Assembly (NCBI RefSeq): GCF_019042275.1
Contig: NZ_JAHQCW010000019.1
Location: 40,282-104,281, forward strand
Direction of reading: 5' to 3'
Origin: Diplocloster agilis
GTDB taxonomy: Bacteria > Bacillota > Clostridia > Lachnospirales > Lachnospiraceae
DNA length: 64,000 bases
Part shown: positions 1-10,400 of the stretch, piece after piece
Position numbering within the stretch: the first letter of the stretch is position 1
Layout: the number at the start of each line of letters is the position of its first letter
Program-made: the position numbers and the translations under genes
The notes under the pieces: generated by a model
Told to the model about the DNA's origin: nothing
The model's database searches: none
Seen by the model: the letters and a program-made list of their open reading frames with translations, nothing else

Positions 1-1
1 T

Positions 2-637
2 TTTGCCTATGTCATCAACCGGAAAGTGTTTTTGTCAAAGACCTGCCAGCTTTTGATCTTTATGCCCCAGGTGATATCCCAGGTGGCGGTGGGCCTGCTG
101 GTGCTGCTATTCCTGGACCCGAATTTCGGCGTGGTCAACAATGGGCTGCGGGCCATTGGGCTTGGAAGCTGGGCCAGGGGATGGCTGGGCGACCCGGTCA
201 TACTTAAGCTGGTGGTGGCGGTGATCCTGACGTGGAAGGGGATCGGGATACCCATGATGCTCCTGATCGCCAATATGCAGTCGATTCCGGCGGAGTATGA
301 GGAGGCCGCAGCGTTAGACGGCGCCAACGAGTGGAACAAGTTCCGGTATATCACGCTGCCTTTGTTAAAGCCGGCCCTGACCAATATTATTGTATTGATC
401 TTTATCAATGGAATCGCTACGTTTGATATCCCCTATCTTCTGGGAGGTATGAACGGAGGACCGTCCGGGGCCATTGATACCCTCGGAACGATGTTTTACC
501 GGGTGGCCTTCGGATCGAAATATCTGACCAATAACATGGGGCTGGCGACGGCGATCGCGGTGATCCAGTTCCTGATCATGGTCACGGTCTCAGTGATCCA
601 GATTTCACTGTTAAAGCGCAATGAGACGGAATACTAG
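2..637 (+). CDS. sugar ABC transporter permease, MalF/UgpA type (5' truncated)
   Basis: Inner-membrane permease of a carbohydrate ABC importer. The reading frame is open from base 2, so the N-terminus lies outside the window and a GTG at 26 is not needed as a start. Several hydrophobic segments are visible. The cytoplasmic EAA loop that docks the ATPase reads EYEEAAALDGANEW followed by LPLLKP, typical of binding-protein-dependent sugar permeases. It is followed by a MalG-type partner and an alpha-mannosidase gene, so the substrate may be a mannose-containing glycan (inference). The binding protein is presumably upstream, outside the window. Confidence 0.9.
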   Translation, partial: FAYVINRKVFLSKTCQLLIFMPQVISQVAVGLLVLLFLDPNFGVVNNGLRAIGLGSWARGWLGDPVILKLVVAVILTWKGIGIPMMLLIANMQSIPAEYEEAAALDGANEWNKFRYITLPLLKPALTNIIVLIFINGIATFDIPYLLGGMNGGPSGAIDTLGTMFYRVAFGSKYLTNNMGLATAIAVIQFLIMVTVSVIQISLLKRNETEY

Positions 638-710
638 GATGCTGGGATGGGACGATTTCAACAACAGGAACCGGACCGTTCAAATCCTGAGTGAGAAAGG
701 GGAAGAAAAA

Positions 711-1550
711 TTGAGAAAGAGAAATAACGCCGGGAAAAAATTTGTAACGCTGCTGCTCTCGCTGCCCATGTATCTGTACTGTATCGGCTCCCTGATATTC
801 TTGTCTTACGCGCTGATCAATCCATTTAAGTCCAACAAGGAATTCTTCCAGAACCTGCTGGGTCTGCCAAGACAGTGGACCCTTGAAAATATCATACAGG
901 TGTGGAAGGCAGCGGAGTTTTATAAATATTACATAAATAGTATTGTCGTAACCGTATGCGCCACCCTTTCCATTCTGGTGATCGCCTCCCTGACCGCGTA
1001 TGGATTGTCCAGATACAAGTTTAAATTTAACAAAAAGGTGAATTCTTTTTTTCTGCTGGGAATGATGTTTCCGGCCACCATTATGATTATCCCGCTGTTC
1101 CTCGTAGCGCGTAATCTGGGCCTGGTGGATAACTTCCGGGGCCTGGTGGTGATCTTCACGGCGACGACCTTGTCTTTCAGCGTATTCATATTGGCCGGAT
1201 TTTTCAAAACCCTGCCCCATGAAGTGCATGAGGCGGCCAAGATCGACGGCGCCGGAGAATTCCGCATTTTCTGGAAAATCATGATGCCTATGGCGAGACC
1301 GATTCTGGGTACCCTGATGACGATCACGGCGATCAATGTCTGGAATGATTATTTTATATCGCTGATTATGATTTATGATAATGATAAGCGGACGCTTCCG
1401 CTGGCTCTGGCTAACTTCTATGCGGGAAACCAGGCCAGGTGGCCGCTGCTGTTTGCGGCTTTGTTTATCACCACGCTGCCGATCATTATCGTGTTCTTTA
1501 TCGGCTCCAAGCAGATCGTCAGCGGCCTGACCGCGGGAGCGACAAAATAA
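711..1550 (+). CDS. sugar ABC transporter permease, MalG type
   Basis: Second permease of the importer, 279 aa from a TTG start at 711, with about six hydrophobic segments. The EAA loop is EVHEAAKIDGAGEF, and the C-terminus QIVSGLTAGATK is characteristic of MalG/LplC-like permeases. The start was chosen because GAAAGGGGAAG (694-704) is a well-spaced Shine-Dalgarno for the TTG. The longer frame beginning at ATG 621 would overlap the upstream permease and add an unusual hydrophilic extension. Probably co-transcribed with the upstream permease and the GH38 gene downstream. Confidence 0.88.
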   Translation: MRKRNNAGKKFVTLLLSLPMYLYCIGSLIFLSYALINPFKSNKEFFQNLLGLPRQWTLENIIQVWKAAEFYKYYINSIVVTVCATLSILVIASLTAYGLSRYKFKFNKKVNSFFLLGMMFPATIMIIPLFLVARNLGLVDNFRGLVVIFTATTLSFSVFILAGFFKTLPHEVHEAAKIDGAGEFRIFWKIMMPMARPILGTLMTITAINVWNDYFISLIMIYDNDKRTLPLALANFYAGNQARWPLLFAALFITTLPIIIVFFIGSKQIVSGLTAGATK

Positions 1551-1630
1551 GCTGCAGTAAATGCAGCGCTGGAGGAAACGGTTACACCATACCTGAACAT
1601 AGCTGCAGTAAATGCAGCACTGGAGGAAAC
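1550..1630 (+). repeat. two tandem copies of a hairpin plus Shine-Dalgarno module
   Basis: A 30-bp sequence occurs twice (1550-1579 and 1601-1630, period 51, one mismatch). Each copy has a 17-nt stem-loop, GCTGCA-GTAAA-TGCAGC (1551-1567 and 1602-1618), then three bases, then GGAGG. Only the second GGAGG serves the GH38 start at 1632. The same architecture with other stem sequences precedes other genes in the window. Confidence 0.85.
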
Positions 1631-1631
1631 T

Positions 1632-4283
1632 ATGAAGAAGATATTTATGGTTTTGCAATCTCATCTGGACCGGGAGTGGTACTGGTCATTTGAAGAGTTC
1701 CGGATCCAGATTTCACAGATATTCGACCGGGTTTTGGACCTTCTGGCGCAGGACCCGGAATTCCGGGTGTTTATGGTGGACGGTCAGATGAGCGTGCTGG
1801 AAGATTATCTTAAGATCTGCCCGGAAAAGGAAGAATTGATCAAAAGCCTGGCGGGAACCGGACAACTGATTCTGGGACCCTGGCTTTTCCAGCCGGATGA
1901 ATATCTGGTGGACGGGGAGAGCCATATCCGTAACCTGCGGATGGGCATGGCGCTGGCGCGCCGGTATGGCCCCTGTCTGAATCTGGGCTATCTGCCGGAC
2001 TCCTTTGGGCACATCGCCCAGATGCCGCAGATCCTGAACGGATTCGGCATCACAGAGGCATTTCTGATGCGGGGAGTGGATAAGCGGCAGCCGCAGGAAT
2101 TTCTCTGGAAGTCGCCGGACGGCAGTATGGTAAAAACGATCCAGAACGAATATAATAACTGCTGCCGCATCGACCAGCGGCATATGGAAAATGGTGTTTC
2201 CATTCTGGATACCCCGGAGGAGCTGGCAGAGAGATGGAACAGGTATGACCGGCAGGAAACTTGTCCGACCCGGTCGGATTATCTCCTGATCACATATGGA
2301 GGCGACCATCTGGCTCCGCCCCGGCAGTTCGGCCGGATGATCCGTGTGATGAGGGAACGTGGATATAAGATCAGGGTTGGAAATCTGGCAGAATATTTTC
2401 AGACCATTGACTGGACGGCCCCAGATCTGCGGACGGTCACAGGAGAACTGCGGGAAGGGGAAGATATTAGGATTCTGAAAGATGTGGCCGCCGCCAGAAA
2501 CACGCTGAAAAGGGAAAATGTAATGCAGCAGGAAGCCCTCATTCGAAAAGCGGAGCCGCTGGCCGCCCTTCTTCGGACTATGGGATATGAACTGCCCCTT
2601 GGTTTCCTGGAACAGGCTTGGAAATATCTGCTGGCAAATCATGCCCATGACAGTATCTGCGGGTGCAGCCAGGACTCTGTCGAAGAAGAAATGATGAGCC
2701 GCTATCACAAGGCAGGACAGATCTGCAATTGGATGATCCGCAGAGGGATGGAACATATCAGCCGGAATATATCCTGGGACCGCCGGAGGGAAAATGAGTA
2801 CACCCTATGTATACTAAACAGCAGCGGCGGCGAACCCGACGCCATGCTGGAGTGTGAGATCCGCGCCGAACAGCGGCTGAATTATAACGGTTTCTCCATT
2901 TACGATGACAAAGACCGGGAAATCCCCTATCAGATTCTGGACCGAAGAGCAGAAACCAGGATCGATTCAGATATTGACGCAGTACAGCGCATGTACCACG
3001 AAATCTGCTGGAAGATCGTGCTGCCGGCTCCTTTGACGCCGGGAATAGGATATGCTTCCTACCGGATCATTTTCCAAAACGAAGCCTTGCTCAAGGAATC
3101 CCAGACGGATTCCGGCTCAGCCTGCCAACCTCCGGCAAAGTCAGAGCCTTGGCCCTATCTGCATCCCGTTACCTGTACGGCAGAAGGTATGGAAAACGAA
3201 TATCTCAAAGTGGAGATACCATCCGACGGCACGCTTAACATATGGGACAAAGAGACAGGACAATACTACGAAGGCCTCCATTTCTTTGAAGATGAAAGCT
3301 CTGAAGGCGATGTATACGAGCATATCAGTCCCAAACGCCCTACGGTCGTGGACAGCAGATCATGCAGTTGGAGCAGACGCTGTATACAGCAGGGACCGTT
3401 AAAATGCAGTTACCGGCTGAGCGTAAGGATAGCAGCGTCATTCCCGGATAACGGCGCGGCCCGGGCTTCTGCCGGGGCTTCGGATAAAATAGACAACCAG
3501 ATTACTTACGAAGTTTCCCTATATGCAGGCAGCAGGCAGCTTCATTTCGATACCGTCATCCGCAATCAGTCGGAGGATCACCGGATCCGCGTATTATTCC
3601 CGGTAGACGCAGGTATCGGCAGCGCCGTTTCGGATGTCCCATTTTCCATCGAAGATCGTCCATGGAATCAATTCCCGTCGCTGCATCCGTTCAGCAGTTT
3701 TGTAAGCGTGGGAGAAGAAAAGAACAGATTCGTATTTCTGGGCAAAGGACTGCACCAATATCAGTTAGACCAAAGAGAACAAAACTACCTGGCGGTCACG
3801 CTGCTGCGAAGCCAGGGTAGCCTGTACGCATGGGCCGGAGGGAAAAATCCCGAATTTTCAGGCGCCCAGTGCAAAGGAGAGAACCACTGTACCTATGCGC
3901 TCTATTTCCCGGCGCCCCAGGCCTTAAGAGGGGAAATCAAACGTACGGCGCAGGGTTATCTGTCAGGACTTCTGACCGGGCAAAACAAATCTGCTCCGAA
4001 TGCCGGTCTTCCGGTATGCCAAACCTTTGTAAAATGCAGCAGCGGGGAACTGATATTGTCTGCCCTTAAGCCATATGAAGGTAAAAAGGAGATTGAGCTT
4101 CGCTTCTATCTGCCCCAAAGCGAGGTGGTGGAGGCAGAAATCCAATTCTATAAAAATCTGCGGGCAGTGCGTAAAATACGGCTGGACGGGCGGACCATTG
4201 AAGAAATGTCCATTGCGGATAACAAGATAATATTAAAAGTAAATCCGTATGAAATTGTTACAATCATAGCGGCCTTGGAGTAA
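1632..4283 (+). CDS. GH38 alpha-mannosidase
   Basis: 883-aa glycoside hydrolase family 38 enzyme, expected to remove terminal alpha-mannose from oligosaccharides by a zinc-dependent retaining mechanism. Visible signatures: the metal-binding HxD at residues 11-13 (HLDREWYWSF), LPDSFGH with the predicted nucleophile and metal ligand Asp123, ITYGGDH near 221, and ANHAHDSICGCSQDSV (336-350) with the distal metal histidine. The all-beta C-terminal half is typical of the family. No signal peptide, so probably cytoplasmic, acting on oligosaccharides brought in by the adjacent permeases. The start follows GGAGG (1622-1626) of the second hairpin module. The stop codon lies in the loop of the terminator-like stem after the gene. 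Confidence 0.95.
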   Translation: MKKIFMVLQSHLDREWYWSFEEFRIQISQIFDRVLDLLAQDPEFRVFMVDGQMSVLEDYLKICPEKEELIKSLAGTGQLILGPWLFQPDEYLVDGESHIRNLRMGMALARRYGPCLNLGYLPDSFGHIAQMPQILNGFGITEAFLMRGVDKRQPQEFLWKSPDGSMVKTIQNEYNNCCRIDQRHMENGVSILDTPEELAERWNRYDRQETCPTRSDYLLITYGGDHLAPPRQFGRMIRVMRERGYKIRVGNLAEYFQTIDWTAPDLRTVTGELREGEDIRILKDVAAARNTLKRENVMQQEALIRKAEPLAALLRTMGYELPLGFLEQAWKYLLANHAHDSICGCSQDSVEEEMMSRYHKAGQICNWMIRRGMEHISRNISWDRRRENEYTLCILNSSGGEPDAMLECEIRAEQRLNYNGFSIYDDKDREIPYQILDRRAETRIDSDIDAVQRMYHEICWKIVLPAPLTPGIGYASYRIIFQNEALLKESQTDSGSACQPPAKSEPWPYLHPVTCTAEGMENEYLKVEIPSDGTLNIWDKETGQYYEGLHFFEDESSEGDVYEHISPKRPTVVDSRSCSWSRRCIQQGPLKCSYRLSVRIAASFPDNGAARASAGASDKIDNQITYEVSLYAGSRQLHFDTVIRNQSEDHRIRVLFPVDAGIGSAVSDVPFSIEDRPWNQFPSLHPFSSFVSVGEEKNRFVFLGKGLHQYQLDQREQNYLAVTLLRSQGSLYAWAGGKNPEFSGAQCKGENHCTYALYFPAPQALRGEIKRTAQGYLSGLLTGQNKSAPNAGLPVCQTFVKCSSGELILSALKPYEGKKEIELRFYLPQSEVVEAEIQFYKNLRAVRKIRLDGRTIEEMSIADNKIILKVNPYEIVTIIAALE

Positions 4284-4298
4284 CAAGGCCGCTATGAT
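4263..4298 (+). terminator. probable terminator of the GH38 operon
   Basis: Perfect 15-bp inverted repeat (4263-4277 with 4284-4298) whose 6-nt loop GAGTAA contains the GH38 stop codon. There is no clear T-tract, so it may also act as a 3' stabiliser. Confidence 0.65.
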
Positions 4299-4388
4299 GC
4301 CATCTTCCCTCCAATTTAAAGAATGAGTGGGAGTAATTTTGTATAGAGATTAAAAAGCCGGTCAAATCCAGAAGCATCTGGCGGCCAG

Positions 4389-4431
4389 GTTAATTATTTT
4401 ACAGTTCAGAGGTTTATGATATTACATTTAC
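4389..4431 (+). promoter_or_regulatory. candidate regulatory box upstream of GH101 (copy 1)
   Basis: This 43-nt stretch aligns without gaps to 14776-14818, with 35 identical positions by eye. Shared blocks are TATTTTACA, GGTTTATGAT and TTACATTTAC. TTACA is repeated 23 nt apart, and TATGAT (4415-4420) could be a -10 box without a good -35, as in activator-dependent promoters. The second copy sits between the divergent sensor-kinase and binding-protein genes, so the adjacent YesN-like regulator is the likely binder (inference). Confidence 0.6.
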
Positions 4432-4444
4432 GACCCTTCTCCCG

Positions 4445-4462
4445 TCTTCTAAAATAAGAAGA
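4445..4462 (+). promoter_or_regulatory. hairpin upstream of the GH101 Shine-Dalgarno
   Basis: TCTTCT-AAAATA-AGAAGA forms a 6-bp stem with a 6-nt loop, followed by AAAA and GGAGG (4467-4471). The geometry resembles the hairpin modules at other loci, but the stem is AT-rich and weaker. Confidence 0.5.
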
Positions 4463-4484
4463 AAAAGGAGGAGGGTTATTTATT

Positions 4485-7400
4485 ATGTTCAACAGAAGAA
4501 CCAGAAAGTGGCTGGGCCTGTTTCTGGCAGCGGCCTGTGTATTGACGGCCGTGCCGCTCCCAGGCAGCGCGGGCATTGCGAAAGCTGCCCAGGATTACGG
4601 CATCGGAACGGGGAAGCCGACGACGGCCAGCAAGGACAGCCAGGGGAATACCGCGTCTTACGCAAATGACGGGGACGACGCCACCCGGTGGTATGACGGG
4701 GACAATACCAATGACGGTAACTGGCTGCTGATCGACCTGGAGGAAGTAAAAGAGATCAGGAAAGTCCGCCTTAATTGGGGATCAGATACAGGAACCTATC
4801 CAAAGGCTTATCGGATACAGGCGTCTGCCGACGGTACAGACGGCAGTTACACCGATCTGTATGTATCCGAACAGGCGCCGGCTCAGTCGGTGGAAGAATT
4901 CGAGGTAAACGGAACCGGCCGTTACATAAAGCTTCTGATCGATTCTCACGGACAGTGGGGAACCAGTGTCTATGAGTTGAATCTGTGGGATGAGGAGCCG
5001 GAAGCGACCGCGGACCCATATATGATAAAATACGAGGCCGAGGGCGGCAGATTAAGCGATGCATCCCAAATAGAGCTTGAACATGCATCAGGAGGCCGAG
5101 CGGTTGGGCCGCTTCAGACGCCTGGAGGGAACGTTGCTTTTTCCCATATTCCGGCTGCCGGTAAGATTGCGGTTTCTTATACGAGCGAGGGGGACGGGAG
5201 GATCGGCCTGTATATTAACGGAACCCGGACGGATATAGAGCTTCCGGCATCCGATACGTTCCGGGAAAAGGTATTCCAGGCGCAGATACCGGAAAATGCG
5301 CAGATCCGTGTGCAGTATGACGAAGGGGACCAGCCCATAACACTGGATTACATACGGGTGACCGGGAGGGAAACCGGACTGTCCCAGACCGGGAATTATG
5401 AGGCGGAAGACGCGGTGCTGATCCAGGGAGATAACTATGAACCCCAGGCGACGGAAGTAAAAGCGGTGGATCTGGCAAATGCGTCCGGCGGAAAATATGT
5501 GGATGGGTTCCAGGAGAGCGGTGACGGCTCCGGCATCTGTTATCCGCAGATGATTGAAAAAGACGGCGTTTACGTTCTGAAATTGGGATATGCCAGATAT
5601 TATTATGAAAAAGCGGATACCATCAGTGTCTATGTAAATGGGGTCAAGCGGCATCATCTCAATCTGGTATCCCAGGGGTCTAATGTGGATGATACGATCG
5701 TCTCGGATCCCTTCGAGCTGGAGTTAAAAGCGGGTGATACGATCAGTATTCAGGTGGATGCCGCGGACAACGACCAGGGTATGCTGAGGATCGATTATCT
5801 GAATGTGACGGAAAAGTCCGATGAACCGGATGAGCCGGATACGGTTGTGAACGGAAAACAAAATTTTATGATTATGCCCCAGGACAAGATTACGGTTCCG
5901 GTGGAGCATCTGCCTGACGGCGAGGTGTTAAGTTATGAATCGGATCATCAGGAGATCGCGGCTGTGGACGCGATAACCGGTGAGATTACCGGTATCTCGG
6001 CGGGAACGGCCCGGATTCGTGGAACCGGGACGGCAGATCCCGGGTTTGAAGTAGTGTATCAGGTAAAAGTGGTGGATAAGGAATCCGAACTGGTTCCGGA
6101 AACCATGACGATGGAAGCGGAAGAGGGAACCCTTCTCCAGGGCGAAAACACGGCCAAACAGGTCTTTGTGCGCAGTGACGCGAAGGCTTCCCAAGAGAAA
6201 AGCGTGGACGGATTCTACGACAGCGGTAATGGGGCCGGGGTCCTGTTTAAGCCGGCCATACCGTCTGAGGACCAGTACGATATCTCCGTATGCTATGCAA
6301 GAGATTCTTATCTGATTCAAACCGATACCATGTCGGTATTTGTCAATGGAGAGAGAAAAGGGGCGATTACGTTGCTGCCGCATACCGGATATTCCGATTA
6401 TCAGGAATCCGACGCCCTGACACTGAACCTGAAACCGGACGACGAGGTCAGCATTCAGGTCAGCAAAAAGGATCAGGACGCAGGATTACTGCGCCTGGAT
6501 TATATCCGGCTAACGAAGAAGGTGACAATTCCTGCCAGAGGAATCGAACTTCCGGAGTCTTTAACGATCAATGAGAAGGAGAGCTTGGATATTCCAGTAA
6601 CCCTGACGCCTGAGGCGGCGGATGCAAAAGATATCCGATGGGCCAGCAGTGGGGAAGAGATGGTTTCTGTGGATCAGGGAACGATCCGGGCAAACGGGAC
6701 CGGAGACGCCGTGGTCACGGCAGTTTCGGTTTATAATCCATCTATAACGGACAGCGTACAGATTCACGCAGTACAAAATGAAAATTTAGATACGCTCACC
6801 AATGATACGATGACGGTAATGATTGACAAGACATTTCCAAGAGTCATCGAGTACCGCATGGCAAGCGGTGCCGTTATGGGAGGAAACTCCAAGGCGCTGA
6901 CACAGATAAAACTGAACGGTAAGCTGTATACGCCGCAAGTCCGTTATGTAAAAGAAGGAGCCGGGGCGGAATATAAACTGACCGTACCGGAGCTGGAAGC
7001 CACGATTACCATGACGGTACGTCTGGAAGACAATATCCTGAAACTGGATGTGACCGGGATTGAGGAAAGCGAAGATAAGGCAAAGAGAATTTTTACTTTT
7101 GAAATTCCGGACCTCAATATTATCTCTGTCGGCAGTAATGAGGCGGGCGCGGCGTTCGCCGGATCAAAAGTGGAGTCTGATATCACCAAAACGGGAGACC
7201 GTTTTCTGGATCTGACGAAGACAAACAGTACGGACGTGACACCGGATGAATACGCTTATGGTTTCCTGAACAATGAAAAGGTGGCCGCCGGAATCCGAAG
7301 CAACGGGATGGATACGAAGGTATATAAGCAGACGGTACAGGACGGAAGCGGTTACCGGACCAGTCTGTGGAACGGGACCTGGAGGTACCGGGCGGATGAC

Positions 7401-10400
7401 TACACGAAGAAATTCCAGGATATGCGTGGGGATTACGGCGCGGCCGGGGAAGTAGTTACAAAGACCTACGAGGCAGACTATACGGAGCAGCTTCCGCTGC
7501 TGTATGTGGTTCTGGCGGAAGACGTCAACGGTTCCGGAAATGTGGACTGGCAGGACGCGGCTGTGGAATTCCGTAAAATCATGCCGACAGCCCAGGGCAT
7601 GGAAGAGATTCCCGATGCCGTGGTACAGCGGCTGGTTTTCCCCCAGTCCGGGGAGGGCAACTATCCCTATGTGGCTTCGCTGGATGAGACGAAACGGGTC
7701 TACTTAAATACGGACGGCCTGGGCCAGCTGGTATTAAACAAGTTTCACAATACGGGGGTATGGGGAGACTTTACGGTATATGATGACCGCCTGGGCGGTT
7801 TGAGAGATTTTAATAAATACGTAAGCGACGCTACAAACCTATATAACTCATGGGTTGGAGTACACACCAATTATACGGAGATATTCGCAAAGGCGGGAGA
7901 ATTCCGTCCGGAAAGCATCCTGATGCAGGACGACGGTATCACGCCGAAAAACGGAGGCTACCAGGCCTATGGATATTGGCTGGAGCAGGTATATACGCCG
8001 GATATCACCTTTGAGGCTTTAAGTCTGGAACGCCAGAATCGTCTGGTGGGCTTTAAAAATGAAGTGCCGGACCTGGGCTTCATTTACAGCGATGTCTTTT
8101 CCGGCGGAGGATGGAAAGGACGCCGTCTGGCGGAAGATTATAAAGCGGCAGGTCTCAGCTATTTTGTGGAATGGCCGTACCAGAACGAAGAAGAGGCGGT
8201 ATGGTCACACTGGGCGGTGGAAAAGGTATACAGCCCGCCGAATCTGAAAGCTTATGCAAGCGATATCGCCAGATTCATTTTCAACCACACCAAAGACCGC
8301 TGGGATAATAACGCGGATGTAGACGGACGTTATCCCAACAGCTGTAACCTGCTTATGGGAGCCGACACCACCACCTATGAGGGATGGCCCCAGAAAACCA
8401 CCAATAACAGTTTTAATCAGGCGATAAGGGTTGTCTTTGACAATAATCTGCCGACCAAATATATGCAGCATTTCCCGATCCTGCGTATGGAAAAGGACGC
8501 GGACGGATGGGCCAGCCATATCTGGTTTGAGGATCAGGTGGAAGTGTACAAGGATGAAAGTACCGGAAAACGCATGATCGAGAAAGACGGAAAAGTCATC
8601 TATAATCAGGACAGCTATCTGATACCCTGGGATGAGGGACTGATGGGGAATCCGGAAGGGGAAGATAAAGAAGTAAAGCTCTATCACTGGAATGAAAACG
8701 GCGGGACCAGCACATGGGATCTCCCGGACAGCTGGGACGGATTAGCCACGGTATACCTGTACGAGCTTACGGATCAGGGCAAAACCGGAAAAACCCAGGT
8801 CCCGGTACAAAATGGCAAAGTAACGCTTGAAAATATCAAAGCGAAAACCGCCTATGTCGTATATAAAGGCGAGGCGGCCAAAGAACCGGACGTGGACTAT
8901 GGAGAAGGCGGATATGTACAGGATCCCGGCTTTAATTACGGGGACTTAAGGTGCTGGACCGTGGACAAGGGTGAAGCTTCCGTGAAAAAGAATGATACGG
9001 AGTTTGACGATCCCAATACGCCGGGATGGGGAAGAAACGCCCCTTATGGAGAACAGAGAAATTATGAATTGATCATCGATTCCGAAGAGGAAACCCAGGT
9101 GAGCCAGAAGATCACCGGCCTTACGCCCGGCGAGTATGCGGCGTCCGTCATGGTGGAGGTGCAGCAGGGCAAAGAGCGGGAAGCGGCGGTTCTGGTCGAC
9201 TGTGCGGGAAAGACTTCGAAGAATTATACTACAAAATCCATTCTGTTGGATTACGATGAATATGATTCCAAGATCGGGACCTACATGCTGCGCATGCGCA
9301 CCACCTTTACCGTACCGGAAGGAACGAATGAGGCGGTGATCCGGCTCCTGGCAGAAGCGGGAGAGGGAAAAGTAAGATTTGATAATGTGCGTATCTATGA
9401 TACAACCACGCCAAAAGCCCCGGATGACGCCCAGGGAGTCGTGCTGTACCAGGATTTTGAGATCGCCGAAAGAGATGGTGTAACGGGAAATGACCGTTAC
9501 AAGGCCACATACGAGGGCTACTATCCGTTCAATCTGGGCGGTTCCAACGGAATCCACGAGACGAGGATATCGATCCAGATGCGGCACAGCCCTTATACGG
9601 ATAACGGGGCGGACTCACCCTGGGATCCGAATACGGCGAAGGTAGACGACACTCTGGACCAGGAGCGCTCGCTGAAAGTGCTGGGAACCCAGAGAGGTAT
9701 CGCGATTCAGACCACGCCGCAGACGGTCCGGTTCGAGAAAGGGCATCAGTACCGGGTAAGCTTCCTGTACCAGGTTCAGCCGGCAGCGGATTACGCGTTC
9801 GTGGTCGGGGACGGCAAGGATACCGGCAGCGATGCGTCAAAACCGGCCAATCTGGTGAGCCAGTCCATACTGGAGCCCACCTCGAAAACCAAACAATTTG
9901 TCTATCAATTTACGGCGGATTCGGATCAGAACTGGATCGGAATATACAGGGTGCAGCAGACCTACAGCGTATCCGTGGATCCCACCCCGTTGATTCTGGA
10001 TAACCTTTTAGTGGAAGATCTCACTCAGGCACAGACCGATAGCAGGGAAGCGCTGGAGACCTTATACGAGCAGAATAAAGACCGGCAGGAAGACCTCTAT
10101 ACGGAGGAAAGCTGGGGAGCCTTTGTAAAAGCGCTGAATCAGGCGAAGGAGGCGTTGAAGCCGGAAGGGACAAAGGCCCAGATCGACGAAGCCTTTGATG
10201 CGCTTAAGTCAGCGGTGGACGGTTTAGAACCAAAAGAGGAAGAGAAGCCGGTTCCGGTACAAAAAGATGCCCTGAGGGAACTGGCGGCGGAAGCGTCGAC
10301 ATGGAAAAAGGAACATTATACACAGAGCAGCTGGGCTGTGCTTGCGGCGGCGCTTAAACGTGCGGATACCATACTGGAAGATGCGGAGGCGGCCCAGGAA

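Noticed and set aside
582..1664. Long minus-strand open frame (360 codons) opposite the MalG-type permease
   Set aside because: Composition is that of an antisense shadow (Arg/His/Gln-rich), with no domain and no ribosome site; the plus-strand permease is clear.
1713..2756. 347-codon minus-strand frame opposite GH38
   Set aside because: Antisense of a well-supported GH38 gene; no motif of its own.
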